From contig CANDAE010000008.1 of NCBI GenBank assembly GCA_947382645.1, positions 70,594 through 134,593 on the forward strand: a stretch of 64,000 bases of DNA. Reading direction: 5' to 3'. Of the stretch, positions 27,717 to 34,601 are shown one piece after another. How positions within the stretch are numbered: the stretch's first letter is position 1; each line of letters begins with the position of its first letter. A program made the translations under genes and the position numbers. Under the pieces are notes generated by a model. The model was not told the DNA's origin. It did not search any database and saw only the letters and a list, made by a program, of their open reading frames with translations. Source of the stretch: Suilimivivens sp009774465 (lineage in GTDB: Bacteria > Bacillota > Clostridia > Lachnospirales > Lachnospiraceae).

Positions 27717-29021
27717 TTGAAACGTATAAAGGAAACAGAATGTGACAGAATTTGGATTTACAGAAAATTTTTATACTTAATGCTGACCTTTGGGATAGTA
27801 GGAACAATAATTTCTCTGTACTATTATATGTGGCTCAGTGTTCCATCCACCATTATGATCAAGGCGGGGGTGGATCAGAAATTGGATTTCAATATACCTG
27901 CTACCGGAGAACTATATAAAGAAGCAGTCGCTGTAAGCGGTAATGTAGATTCAGATGTAAATATAAATGACAGTGTTTATATAGATTTAAGAAAATCTGT
28001 CACAATAAAAGCAAATCAGATTGACCAGTATAAACTCCAGCTAAAACTTTTTGGAATGATACCGCTAAAAGAAGTGGACGTGGAAGTCATTCAAAATGTA
28101 ATGCTGAAGCCGGCAGGCATTCCCATTGGAATATATGTACAGACAAAAGGAGTTCTTGTAGTCGGTGTAGGGGAATTTGAAGGAGAAGACGGACAAAAAT
28201 ATAATCCGGGAAAATATATTTTTCAGACAGGCGATTATATTTTAGAGATTAATGATGAAGAAGTCACAACGAAACGCGAGCTGATCGATAAAATCAGTCA
28301 TTGTGAAGGCCAGGAAATGGTATTTAAGATTCAAAGAGGAGATGTAGTCATTACTGTAAAAGCGCAGCCTGAGTTAAATCAAAATGGAGAGTACAAAATG
28401 GGAATCTGGGTGAGAGACAATGCCCAGGGAGTTGGAACTATGACATACATTGATGAGCAGGGATGCTTTGGAGCCCTTGGACATGGCATCAACGACATTG
28501 ATACAAGCACTCTCATGACTTTGTCCAAAGGAATTTTATATCATACACAGATCATAGGAATCACAAGAGGAACCACAGGCTCACCGGGAGAATTGACAGG
28601 ATTTATCGAATATGATGACAATAACATCATGGGAGAAATAACAGCAAACACCATGAAAGGCATTTTTGGCATTTGCTCTCCGGAAATTGCGGCATCAGCC
28701 AGCTATGATTACATGCCCATTGGTTTAAAACAGGAAATCCAGAAAGGCCCTGCACAAATCATCTGCTCTCTGGGAGGTGAAATTCAGACCTATCAGGTAG
28801 AAATCATAGATATCAACCTGGAGCATGACAACGTAAACAGAGGAATTGTAATTGAAATAACCGATCAGGAACTACTCTCAATTACCGGAGGAATCGTACA
28901 GGGAATGAGCGGCAGCCCCATCATCCAAAACGACAAACTAATCGGCGCCGTAACCCACGTCCTGGTTCAGGATCCCACCAAAGGCTACGGCATATTTATT
29001 GAAAATATGCTGATGCATTGA
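27717..29021 (+). CDS. spoIVB: SpoIVB serine peptidase (S55)
   Basis: 434 residues: one N-terminal membrane anchor (about 15-38), a PDZ domain (about 125-220), and an S55 peptidase domain with the histidine in GALGHGIND and the serine in GMSGSP (residue 400). SpoIVB is secreted from the forespore into the intermembrane space and triggers SpoIVFB processing of pro-sigma-K. The start is TTG, with AAAGGGATG upstream. It follows recN as usual, but spo0A, normally next, is absent here. Confidence 0.95.
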   Translation: MKRIKETECDRIWIYRKFLYLMLTFGIVGTIISLYYYMWLSVPSTIMIKAGVDQKLDFNIPATGELYKEAVAVSGNVDSDVNINDSVYIDLRKSVTIKANQIDQYKLQLKLFGMIPLKEVDVEVIQNVMLKPAGIPIGIYVQTKGVLVVGVGEFEGEDGQKYNPGKYIFQTGDYILEINDEEVTTKRELIDKISHCEGQEMVFKIQRGDVVITVKAQPELNQNGEYKMGIWVRDNAQGVGTMTYIDEQGCFGALGHGINDIDTSTLMTLSKGILYHTQIIGITRGTTGSPGELTGFIEYDDNNIMGEITANTMKGIFGICSPEIAASASYDYMPIGLKQEIQKGPAQIICSLGGEIQTYQVEIIDINLEHDNVNRGIVIEITDQELLSITGGIVQGMSGSPIIQNDKLIGAVTHVLVQDPTKGYGIFIENMLMH

Positions 29022-29029
29022 GTCAGGGC

Positions 29030-29094
29030 ATTCAAAAAATACAGCAGATATTTTGCAAGCTTGCTTGTGAAAATATCTGCTGTATTTTTTGAAT
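29030..29094 (+). terminator. Very long perfect hairpin after spoIVB
   Basis: A 25-bp perfect inverted repeat (29030-29054 with 29070-29094), and the 15-base loop itself can pair further (GCAAGC with GCTTGT). The 3' arm contains TTTTTT, so it can terminate transcription. The stem is much longer than needed for a terminator and may be part of a small palindromic element. It opens a 378-base gene-free stretch (29022-29399) that otherwise holds tandem repeats and a promoter. Confidence 0.8.
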
Positions 29095-29115
29095 ATCCGG
29101 CGAAAGCCGGACATG

Positions 29116-29300
29116 AGCGAAACGAAGAGAAGCGAATGCCCCGACGGAGTAGGGAAAAGAAGCGGAACGAAGAGAAGCGAATGGGCCCGACGGAGTAGGG
29201 AAAAGAAGCGAAACGAAGAGAAGCGAATGCCCTGACGGAGTGTGGAAAAGAAGCGAAACAAAGAGAAGCGAATGGGCCAGACGGAGTAGGGGAAAAAAGA
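29116..29300 (+). repeat. Four degenerate 45-49 bp tandem repeats
   Basis: Units at 29116-29160, 29161-29206, 29207-29251 and 29252-29300. Each runs AGCGAAACGAAGAGAAGCGA, then ATGCCC or ATGGGCC, then GACGGAGTAGGGAAAAGA, with a few substitutions and one-to-four-base length changes. Unit lengths are not multiples of three and no RBS or start serves them, so they are unlikely to be coding. There are no spacers, so it is not CRISPR. The function is unknown. Confidence 0.85.
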
Positions 29301-29322
29301 GTTATTATCCATTCAAATTCAA

Positions 29323-29351
29323 TTGACATAACCATATTTTTAGGATAATAT
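29323..29351 (+). promoter_or_regulatory. Promoter of the DUF4143 ATPase gene
   Basis: TTGACA at 29323-29328, a 17-base spacer, and TAATAT at 29346-29351 (GATAAT at 29344 is an overlapping alternative). It lies 49 bases before the ATG. Confidence 0.6.
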
Positions 29352-29399
29352 AAAACATATCTTATTTTTTCATAAAACAGACAAAAGGAATGGTAACTC

Positions 29400-30626
29400 A
29401 TGAAATATATAGAACGCAAACTGGAACGCAAATTCTTACACATGAGCTCTTTTTTTAAAGCAGTCCTCGTAACCGGTGCAAGGCAGGTAGGAAAAACAAC
29501 GATGTTAAAACATCTTGCAGCAGAGCAAGACCGCACTTATGTGTCTATGGATAATGTAATGGCACGGACACTTGCAAAATCTGATCCAATCCTTTTTTTT
29601 CAAACCTATAAACCGCCGATTATTATTGATGAAATACAGAAGGCGCCTGAACTCTTTGAGCAGATTAAAATCATGTGTGATGAAAGCGAAGAGAGGGGAC
29701 AGTTTTGGCTGACAGGATCGCAGCAATATAAAATGATGAAGAACGTTCGTGAAACACTGGCAGGCAGGGTTGGAATCCTGGAACTGTACAGCCTGTCGAA
29801 GAATGAAGTGGAAGGACTGGACTTTCCAAATGAAATAGATTTTTCCCTTCCTTGCTTAATTGAAAGACAATCCCTTACAAAAAAGAACAACATTACCCAG
29901 GTGTTTGAACATATCTGGCGTGGAGGTATGCCGGATGCACTTTGGGCGGATGCAGAGCAAAGGCAGGAATACTTTAACTCCTATATTGAAACCTACCTCA
30001 TGCGGGATGTGGCAGAAGAAGGGGGAATTACCGATACAGTTCGTTTCCACAAATTCATGAAAGCCTGTGCGGCTCTGACAGCGGAGCAGGTTAATTATAA
30101 GACGCTGGCGGATGCAGCGGAAATATCCCAGCCGACAGCAAAAGAATGGGTGCATCTGCTGCAGGGATTGGGCATTATATATCTGCTGCCCCCATATTCT
30201 AATAATGAGCTGAAACGACTTGCCAAAACCCCTAAACTGTATTTTTGTGATACGGGACTGTGTGCATATTTGTCCATGTGGCTTACCAGAGACACACTTA
30301 TGAGTGGAGCGGCCAGTGGGCATTACTTTGAAAACCACGTGGTAATTGAGCTGCTTAAAAATTATACTTATTCTCCGTCAAAGATAAACATGACTTATTA
30401 CCGGGATTCAAATGCGAAAGAAATTGACGTATTTGTGGAGGAAAATGGCGTGATTCATCCGCTGGAAATTAAGAAATCCGCAAATCCTGACCGGCGTGAA
30501 GTAAAAAAATACGAACTGCTTGATAAAGCAAAGTTAGAGAGAGGAAATGGAGGCATTATCTGTATGTGTGAGGAAGTAATTCCCATTGATGCGAAAAATT
30601 CTTTTATTCCCTGCAATTTAATTTGA
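29400..30626 (+). CDS. AAA ATPase with DUF4143 domain
   Basis: 408 residues. P-loop GARQVGKTTML near residue 27, Walker B PIIIDEIQKAP near residue 80, and a sensor-like WLTGSQQY near 105. The DUF4143 region follows (about 200-380), with a winged helix and a restriction-endonuclease-like core EIDVFVEENGVIHPLEIKKS (Asp...Glu-x-Lys). Such proteins are widespread, often alone in accessory DNA; their role is unknown. It has its own promoter and no operon partner. Mobile-element or defence links are speculative. Confidence 0.9.
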   Translation: MKYIERKLERKFLHMSSFFKAVLVTGARQVGKTTMLKHLAAEQDRTYVSMDNVMARTLAKSDPILFFQTYKPPIIIDEIQKAPELFEQIKIMCDESEERGQFWLTGSQQYKMMKNVRETLAGRVGILELYSLSKNEVEGLDFPNEIDFSLPCLIERQSLTKKNNITQVFEHIWRGGMPDALWADAEQRQEYFNSYIETYLMRDVAEEGGITDTVRFHKFMKACAALTAEQVNYKTLADAAEISQPTAKEWVHLLQGLGIIYLLPPYSNNELKRLAKTPKLYFCDTGLCAYLSMWLTRDTLMSGAASGHYFENHVVIELLKNYTYSPSKINMTYYRDSNAKEIDVFVEENGVIHPLEIKKSANPDRREVKKYELLDKAKLERGNGGIICMCEEVIPIDAKNSFIPCNLI

Positions 30627-30643
30627 ATCTATTAAAATAGTAC

Positions 30644-30671
30644 TTGTGCTTTTTTCATTACCCAATATAAT
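30644..30671 (+). promoter_or_regulatory. Possible promoter of the aminoglycoside kinase gene
   Basis: TTGTGC at 30644-30649, a 16-base spacer, and a perfect TATAAT at 30666-30671, within the 97-base gap before the kinase gene. An RBS (GGGAGAG) lies seven bases before the ATG. Confidence 0.55.
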
Positions 30672-30723
30672 TATATTTAGGATATAAATTTTATCGGCTG
30701 GAAATAGTTATGGGAGAGTCCAT

Positions 30724-31509
30724 ATGTTTTTACCTGAAAAGATACGCAATTTGATTGCAGGGGAAACCTTTGAAACAGACTGCATAGGCATGTCTGAGTC
30801 GAATGTTTTAATTTTCAACAATAAAATCTTAAAAGTGCAGGAATACAATGAAGAAGCAGCAAACGAATACCGTATGCTGAAGTACCTGCAGGGGAAGCTT
30901 CCAGTGCCGCTTATATATGCTTATGAAATCGCAGATGAAAAGTCATATCTTTTAATGAGTAAATGCAAGGGGGAGATGGCTTGCTCCCACGAGTATATGA
31001 AGAATCCTGCCACATTATGCAGGTTGCTTGCAGAAGCGCTGAAAAGGTTATGGAGCATGGACATTTCGGACTGTCCATCTGATCAGAGACTGGCAAACAA
31101 GCTTTTGCAGGCGGAATACAATGTAGAAAATGGCCGCGTGGATTTGGAGAATGTGGAACCTGATACCTTTGGTGAAGATGGGTTTCGAGATCCGCATCAA
31201 TTGCTTCAATGGCTCTATGAAAACAGGCCGGAAGAAGAACTGGTTTTATCTCATGGAGATTTCTGCCTTCCCAATATATTTGGTATTCAGAATAAAGTGA
31301 CCGGTTATATAGATTTGGGTAAAACAGGTATTGCAGATAAATGGTGCGATATTGCCATATGCTGGCGAAGCCTTTTGCATAATTATAATGGAAAATATGG
31401 CGGTCATGTATATACAGGCTATGATGAATTACTTTTGTTTGATGAATTAGGAATAACGCCAAATTGGGAAAAAATACGATATTATACATTATTAGATGAA
31501 TTGTTTTAA
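30724..31509 (+). CDS. APH(3')-like aminoglycoside phosphotransferase
   Basis: 261 residues, close to the usual APH(3') length (about 264). Kinase residues are K37 in ILKV, the catalytic loop LSHGDFCLPN (H177, D179, N184) and the Mg-binding D197 in YIDLGK, followed by IADKWCDIAICWRSL. The C-terminus WEKIRYY.LLDELF resembles APH(3')-III. The family transfers phosphate from ATP to the 3'-hydroxyl of kanamycin/neomycin-type drugs. All key residues are present, so it looks functional. The spectrum is inferred. A leader ORF begins 19 bases downstream. Confidence 0.85.
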   Translation: MFLPEKIRNLIAGETFETDCIGMSESNVLIFNNKILKVQEYNEEAANEYRMLKYLQGKLPVPLIYAYEIADEKSYLLMSKCKGEMACSHEYMKNPATLCRLLAEALKRLWSMDISDCPSDQRLANKLLQAEYNVENGRVDLENVEPDTFGEDGFRDPHQLLQWLYENRPEEELVLSHGDFCLPNIFGIQNKVTGYIDLGKTGIADKWCDIAICWRSLLHNYNGKYGGHVYTGYDELLLFDELGITPNWEKIRYYTLLDELF

Positions 31510-31528
31510 GTAAGGAGGTGGAAGACAA

Positions 31529-31567
31529 ATGAAGTTAATGCGAGGTAAATACTCGGTGCAGTTTTAG
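31529..31567 (+). CDS. Candidate 12-residue leader peptide
   Basis: ATG at 31529 to TAG at 31565-31567 encodes MKLMRGKYSVQF. A near-perfect Shine-Dalgarno sequence, TAAGGAGGTGG, lies just upstream, as strong as for any gene here. Residues 5-7 (Arg-Gly-Lys) form the +X+ pattern (basic-any-basic) known from macrolide-dependent ribosome arrest in short leaders. Its last codons overlap the 5' strand of the hairpin ahead of the methyltransferase gene. Expression is inferred from the RBS and its layout. Confidence 0.6.
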   Translation: MKLMRGKYSVQF

Positions 31568-31625
31568 AATCTGATAACAGGTTGCGCCGAGGTTAAAAAA
31601 ATTATGTTATCAGGTAACTGCACCG
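31552..31625 (+). promoter_or_regulatory. Mutually exclusive hairpins (candidate attenuator)
   Basis: The strand at 31552-31563, inside the leader ORF, has two possible partners. It can pair with 31583-31591 (9 bp including one G-U) or with 31616-31625 (10 perfect bp, CGGTGCAGTT with AACTGCACCG). An inner perfect 9-bp stem pairs CTGATAACA (31571-31579) with TGTTATCAG (31605-31613). This is the geometry of ribosome-controlled attenuators. No T-run follows and the downstream RBS is not sequestered, so the output mechanism is unclear. Confidence 0.6.
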
Positions 31626-31665
31626 GATCGTAGAAAATATCAAACACGAAAAGGAGTAGTTAGAC

Positions 31666-32436
31666 ATGGATAAAGAAGAATTATTGAAATTATGGTTACA
31701 CGAAGAAGAAATTGCACATATTCAGGGCTGGGATTTTTCCCATATCAATGGAAAATATGACGAAGAGCATGATCTTCCCTGGAATTATGAAAAGATTGTA
31801 AGACAGTACTTAAGGCCGGAGATGAAGCTGCTTGATATTGATACCGGTGGAGGGGAATTTTTATTATCCCTTAATCATCCCTATTACAATTTGGCAGCAA
31901 CAGAATTTTACCAGCCTAATGTAGAGTTATGCAGAAGAAAGCTGCTTCCATTGGGAATTGATTTTCAAAAAGCGGACGGTAATTATAAACTCCCCTTTAT
32001 GGATCAGAGCTTTGACATCATAATAAACAGGCATGGGAAATTTAATCCGAAAGAAATATGGCGGATATTAAAAAGGGAAGGTATTTTCATTACAGAGCAG
32101 GTTGGAGCGGAAAATGACAGAAAGCTGGTAGAATTATTATTAAATGATGTGCCGGATATTCCCTTTCCCGATCAGTATCTGGAGGTTGCCCAGGCAGCTT
32201 TTGAAAATACAGGTTTTTCTGTGATAGAAGCAGATGAAGTTTTTCGTCCGATTAAGTTTTGGGATGTAGGGGCTCTTGTATGGTTTGCGCGGATTATAGA
32301 GTGGGAATTTCCTAATTTTCACGTAAAGGATTGTTTGGATAATCTATATCATGCACAGGAAATATTAGAGCGGAAAGGTGTAATAGAAGGGAAAATTCAT
32401 CGCTTTCTTCTCGTGGTTAAGAAAAAAAATTATTAA
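31666..32436 (+). CDS. Class I SAM-dependent methyltransferase, substrate unknown
   Basis: 256 residues. SAM motif I is LLDIDTGGGEFLL at 55-67, an acidic motif II is near 80, and the post-I region is DGNYKLPFMDQSFDIIINRHG. The rest is family-specific, including DVGALVWFARIIEWEFP and a C-terminal IHRFLLVVKKK. I recognise the methyltransferase fold but not the substrate. RBS AAAAGGAG nine bases before the ATG. The leader peptide with alternative hairpins directly upstream and the APH gene before it suggest antibiotic-linked regulation; that is inference. Confidence 0.85.
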   Translation: MDKEELLKLWLHEEEIAHIQGWDFSHINGKYDEEHDLPWNYEKIVRQYLRPEMKLLDIDTGGGEFLLSLNHPYYNLAATEFYQPNVELCRRKLLPLGIDFQKADGNYKLPFMDQSFDIIINRHGKFNPKEIWRILKREGIFITEQVGAENDRKLVELLLNDVPDIPFPDQYLEVAQAAFENTGFSVIEADEVFRPIKFWDVGALVWFARIIEWEFPNFHVKDCLDNLYHAQEILERKGVIEGKIHRFLLVVKKKNY

Positions 32437-32460
32437 TAATTTCAAATTGAATTATAAATA

Positions 32461-32500
32461 AAAGGCTTTCAGGACATCTTATGTAACTGAAAGTCTTTTT
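32461..32500 (+). terminator. Terminator after the methyltransferase gene
   Basis: AAAGGCTTTCAG (32461-32472) pairs with CTGAAAGTCTTT (32487-32498; one G-U pair), followed by a T-run. It closes the kinase-leader-methyltransferase unit. Confidence 0.85.
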
Positions 32501-32573
32501 CTATAAGGAAATAATATTGTTGCACAAATTTAGAAGGACACAAAAAGTTCACAGAAAATATCAGCACTTACTA

Positions 32574-32605
32574 TTGACGAGTGATAATATGTGTGTTATA
32601 ACACA
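32574..32605 (+). promoter_or_regulatory. hsp20 promoter with overlapping palindromic operator
   Basis: TTGACG at 32574-32579, a 17-base spacer, and TATAAC at 32597-32602. A perfect 14-bp palindrome TGTGTTATAACACA (32592-32605) covers the -10 element completely, the usual position for a repressor site. It is not CIRCE (HrcA) and does not resemble the CtsR direct repeat, so the regulator is unidentified. Confidence 0.7.
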
Positions 32606-32651
32606 TATAGAACAAAGAAAGACAAACAAATAAGAAAAGGAGCGATGACTT

Positions 32652-33128
32652 ATGTTAAGACCAAGTATTTATGGAGAAAATTTATTTGATGATTTATTTG
32701 ACGGATTTTTTGATTTTCCCGTATTCGATGATAAAGCAATACGGAAAGCGCAGAGAGAATTGTATGGACGTCATGGGGAAAATATGATGAAAACTGATGT
32801 GCAGGAGCATGACGGGTATTACGAAGTAGACATTGATCTGCCTGGATTTAAGAAAGAAGAACTGTCATTGGAATTAAGGGATGGTTCTTTGACTATTACC
32901 GCTGCAAAGGGGATTGACAGAGAAGAAAGAGAGACAGAACATGGCAAGTTTGTACGCAAAGAACGTTATGCCGGAAGCATGAGCAGATCTTTCTATATAG
33001 GAGATAATGTAAAAGAGGAAGATATCCATGCAAAATATGAAAATGGCGTATTGAGGCTTACTGTTCCCAAACCGGAAAGTGAACAGGTAAAAGTGCCTGA
33101 GAAGAAATATATTGCTATTGAAGGATAA
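32652..33128 (+). CDS. Hsp20/alpha-crystallin small heat-shock protein
   Basis: 158 residues. A short N-terminal arm with DDLFDGFFDFP, then the alpha-crystallin domain (about 50-145) with YEVDIDLPGFKKEEL split around the conserved DLPG, and the GVLRLTVPK motif, ending with a short C-terminal tail. It is an ATP-independent holdase. It stands alone between two terminators, with a promoter-operator upstream. RBS AAAAGGAG. Confidence 0.95.
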   Translation: MLRPSIYGENLFDDLFDGFFDFPVFDDKAIRKAQRELYGRHGENMMKTDVQEHDGYYEVDIDLPGFKKEELSLELRDGSLTITAAKGIDREERETEHGKFVRKERYAGSMSRSFYIGDNVKEEDIHAKYENGVLRLTVPKPESEQVKVPEKKYIAIEG

Positions 33129-33142
33129 TGGATATTATTTGT

Positions 33143-33183
33143 GGACAGAGTTAGGAGGAATCTTAACTTCTGTCCTTTTTTTG
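33143..33183 (+). terminator. Terminator after hsp20
   Basis: GGACAGA (33143-33149) pairs with TCTGTCC (33169-33175), with an inner GTTA/TAAC stem, followed by seven Ts. Confidence 0.88.
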
Positions 33184-33291
33184 TAGACATAATAACATTG
33201 TTGTGTGTACAATACCGATAGAGTGTCTGGGTACATTTAAAAGGATAAGCAGACGAATTATTTGACAGATGAAAGGGCATAAGGTTGAAAA

Positions 33292-33903
33292 ATGAGCAAG
33301 ATGAAAGAAAAGATGCATACCGGAGAGCTTTATCTGCCGGGGGATGAAGAAATTATGAGGGAGCAGGTGGTTTATCAGGATAAGCTGTGCGACTACAACA
33401 GGACCAAGCCTTCGGAAGCGGAAAAGAGAATGGAAATGTTAAAGGATATGCTTGGTGACTGTGGGGAAGGGGTATATATTGAGGCGCCTTTTTATGCAAA
33501 TTTTGGAGGTCACCATTGTCATTTTGGAAATATGGTTTACGCCAATTACCATTTAACCTGTGTAGACGATACGCATATTTATATTGGAGATTATACCATG
33601 CTTGGGCCAAATGTGACGATTGCAACTGCCGGACATCCCATCCTGCCACAGCTTCGCGAGCAGGTATATCAATATAATATGCCTGTACATATCGGCAGAA
33701 ACTGCTGGATTGGGGCTGGTGCTGTGATTATGCCGGGCGTCACCATAGGAGACAATACGGTAATAGGCGCAGGGAGTGTGGTAACCAGGGATATTCCCGC
33801 AAATGTTGTTGCAGTTGGAAATCCCTGCAGGGTAATGCGCGAAATTGGTGAACATGACAGGGAATACTATTACAAAGACAGAAAAATTGATGTAAAAATA
33901 TAG
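33292..33903 (+). CDS. Sugar O-acetyltransferase (maltose/galactoside type)
   Basis: 203 residues of the left-handed beta-helix family. A helical N-terminal cap, then hexapeptide repeats, with the catalytic histidine in ATAGHPI and the typical NCWIGAGAVIMPGVTIGDNTVIGAGSVVTRDIP region (split motifs NCWIG and GAGSVVT). It transfers acetyl from acetyl-CoA to sugars such as maltose or galactosides. Start ATG 33292 after an AAGG-type RBS. No sugar operon is adjacent. Confidence 0.92.
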   Translation: MSKMKEKMHTGELYLPGDEEIMREQVVYQDKLCDYNRTKPSEAEKRMEMLKDMLGDCGEGVYIEAPFYANFGGHHCHFGNMVYANYHLTCVDDTHIYIGDYTMLGPNVTIATAGHPILPQLREQVYQYNMPVHIGRNCWIGAGAVIMPGVTIGDNTVIGAGSVVTRDIPANVVAVGNPCRVMREIGEHDREYYYKDRKIDVKI

Positions 33904-33935
33904 ATGGTCAATTATTTAAAAGAGGTAATTGAAGA

Positions 33936-34601
33936 ATGCAGAAAATAATGATAATAGAGGATGATCCGGTTATTCGGGAGGAACTGGCGCTTTTGCTTAA
34001 AAATGAAGGTTATCATCCATTATCGCCCTCAGATTTTACGGATATTCCCAGGCAGGCACAAAGGGAACATCCGGATTTGATTTTACTGGATATTGGATTG
34101 CCTGGTAAAGATGGCTTTTCTTTATGCGTCAGTCTGAAAAGTTCCGTAAAAGCTCCGGTTATCTTTGTCACCAGTCGTGACAGCGGCATGGATGAGGTGA
34201 GGGCGCTCAGTTTAGGTGGAGATGATTATATTACAAAGCCCTATAATATTCCTGTACTGCTGGCGAGAATTAAGGCTGTTCTACGCAGAGGAGCAAGGGG
34301 AGGTGAACCTGACATCATAGAGGCGGCAGGTCTTCGTCTTGACCTGACCAGAGGAACTGTATCTACAGAAATAAAAACGGTGATGCTGACACGCAACGAG
34401 CTGCAGATTTTAGCCTGCCTTATGCAGTGTGCTGGGGAAATTGTTTCCCGCGTTGATTTAATGGAAAATTTGTGGGACAGCCAGATTTATATTGATGATA
34501 ATACCCTTAGCGTCAATGTAACCCGTCTTCGGGGAAAGCTTGCCAAGCTGGGGATGGCAGATTTGATTAAAACACGCCGGGGGATGGGATATCAGTTATG
34601 A
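33936..34601 (+). CDS. Response regulator, BceR type (OmpR family)
   Basis: 221 residues: receiver domain with EDD at 8-10, phosphoacceptor D52 in LLDIGLPGKDG, and K101 in DDYITKP; then an OmpR-type winged helix (about 125-220). The start of the kinase gene overlaps its stop by 4 bases. With the downstream ABC transporter it forms a Bce-type module that senses and removes cell-wall-targeting peptides. A matching palindromic box lies before the transporter gene. Confidence 0.93.
   Translation: MQKIMIIEDDPVIREELALLLKNEGYHPLSPSDFTDIPRQAQREHPDLILLDIGLPGKDGFSLCVSLKSSVKAPVIFVTSRDSGMDEVRALSLGGDDYITKPYNIPVLLARIKAVLRRGARGGEPDIIEAAGLRLDLTRGTVSTEIKTVMLTRNELQILACLMQCAGEIVSRVDLMENLWDSQIYIDDNTLSVNVTRLRGKLAKLGMADLIKTRRGMGYQL

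Noticed and set aside
29116..29300. CRISPR-like repeat array
   Set aside because: Units are directly joined with no spacers, vary in length, and no cas genes are present.
28938..29536. Minus-strand open frames of 124 and 183 codons across the tandem repeats
   Set aside because: They are Ser/Phe/Leu-rich artefacts of the repeats, have no RBS, and run through a terminator hairpin and into the ATPase gene.
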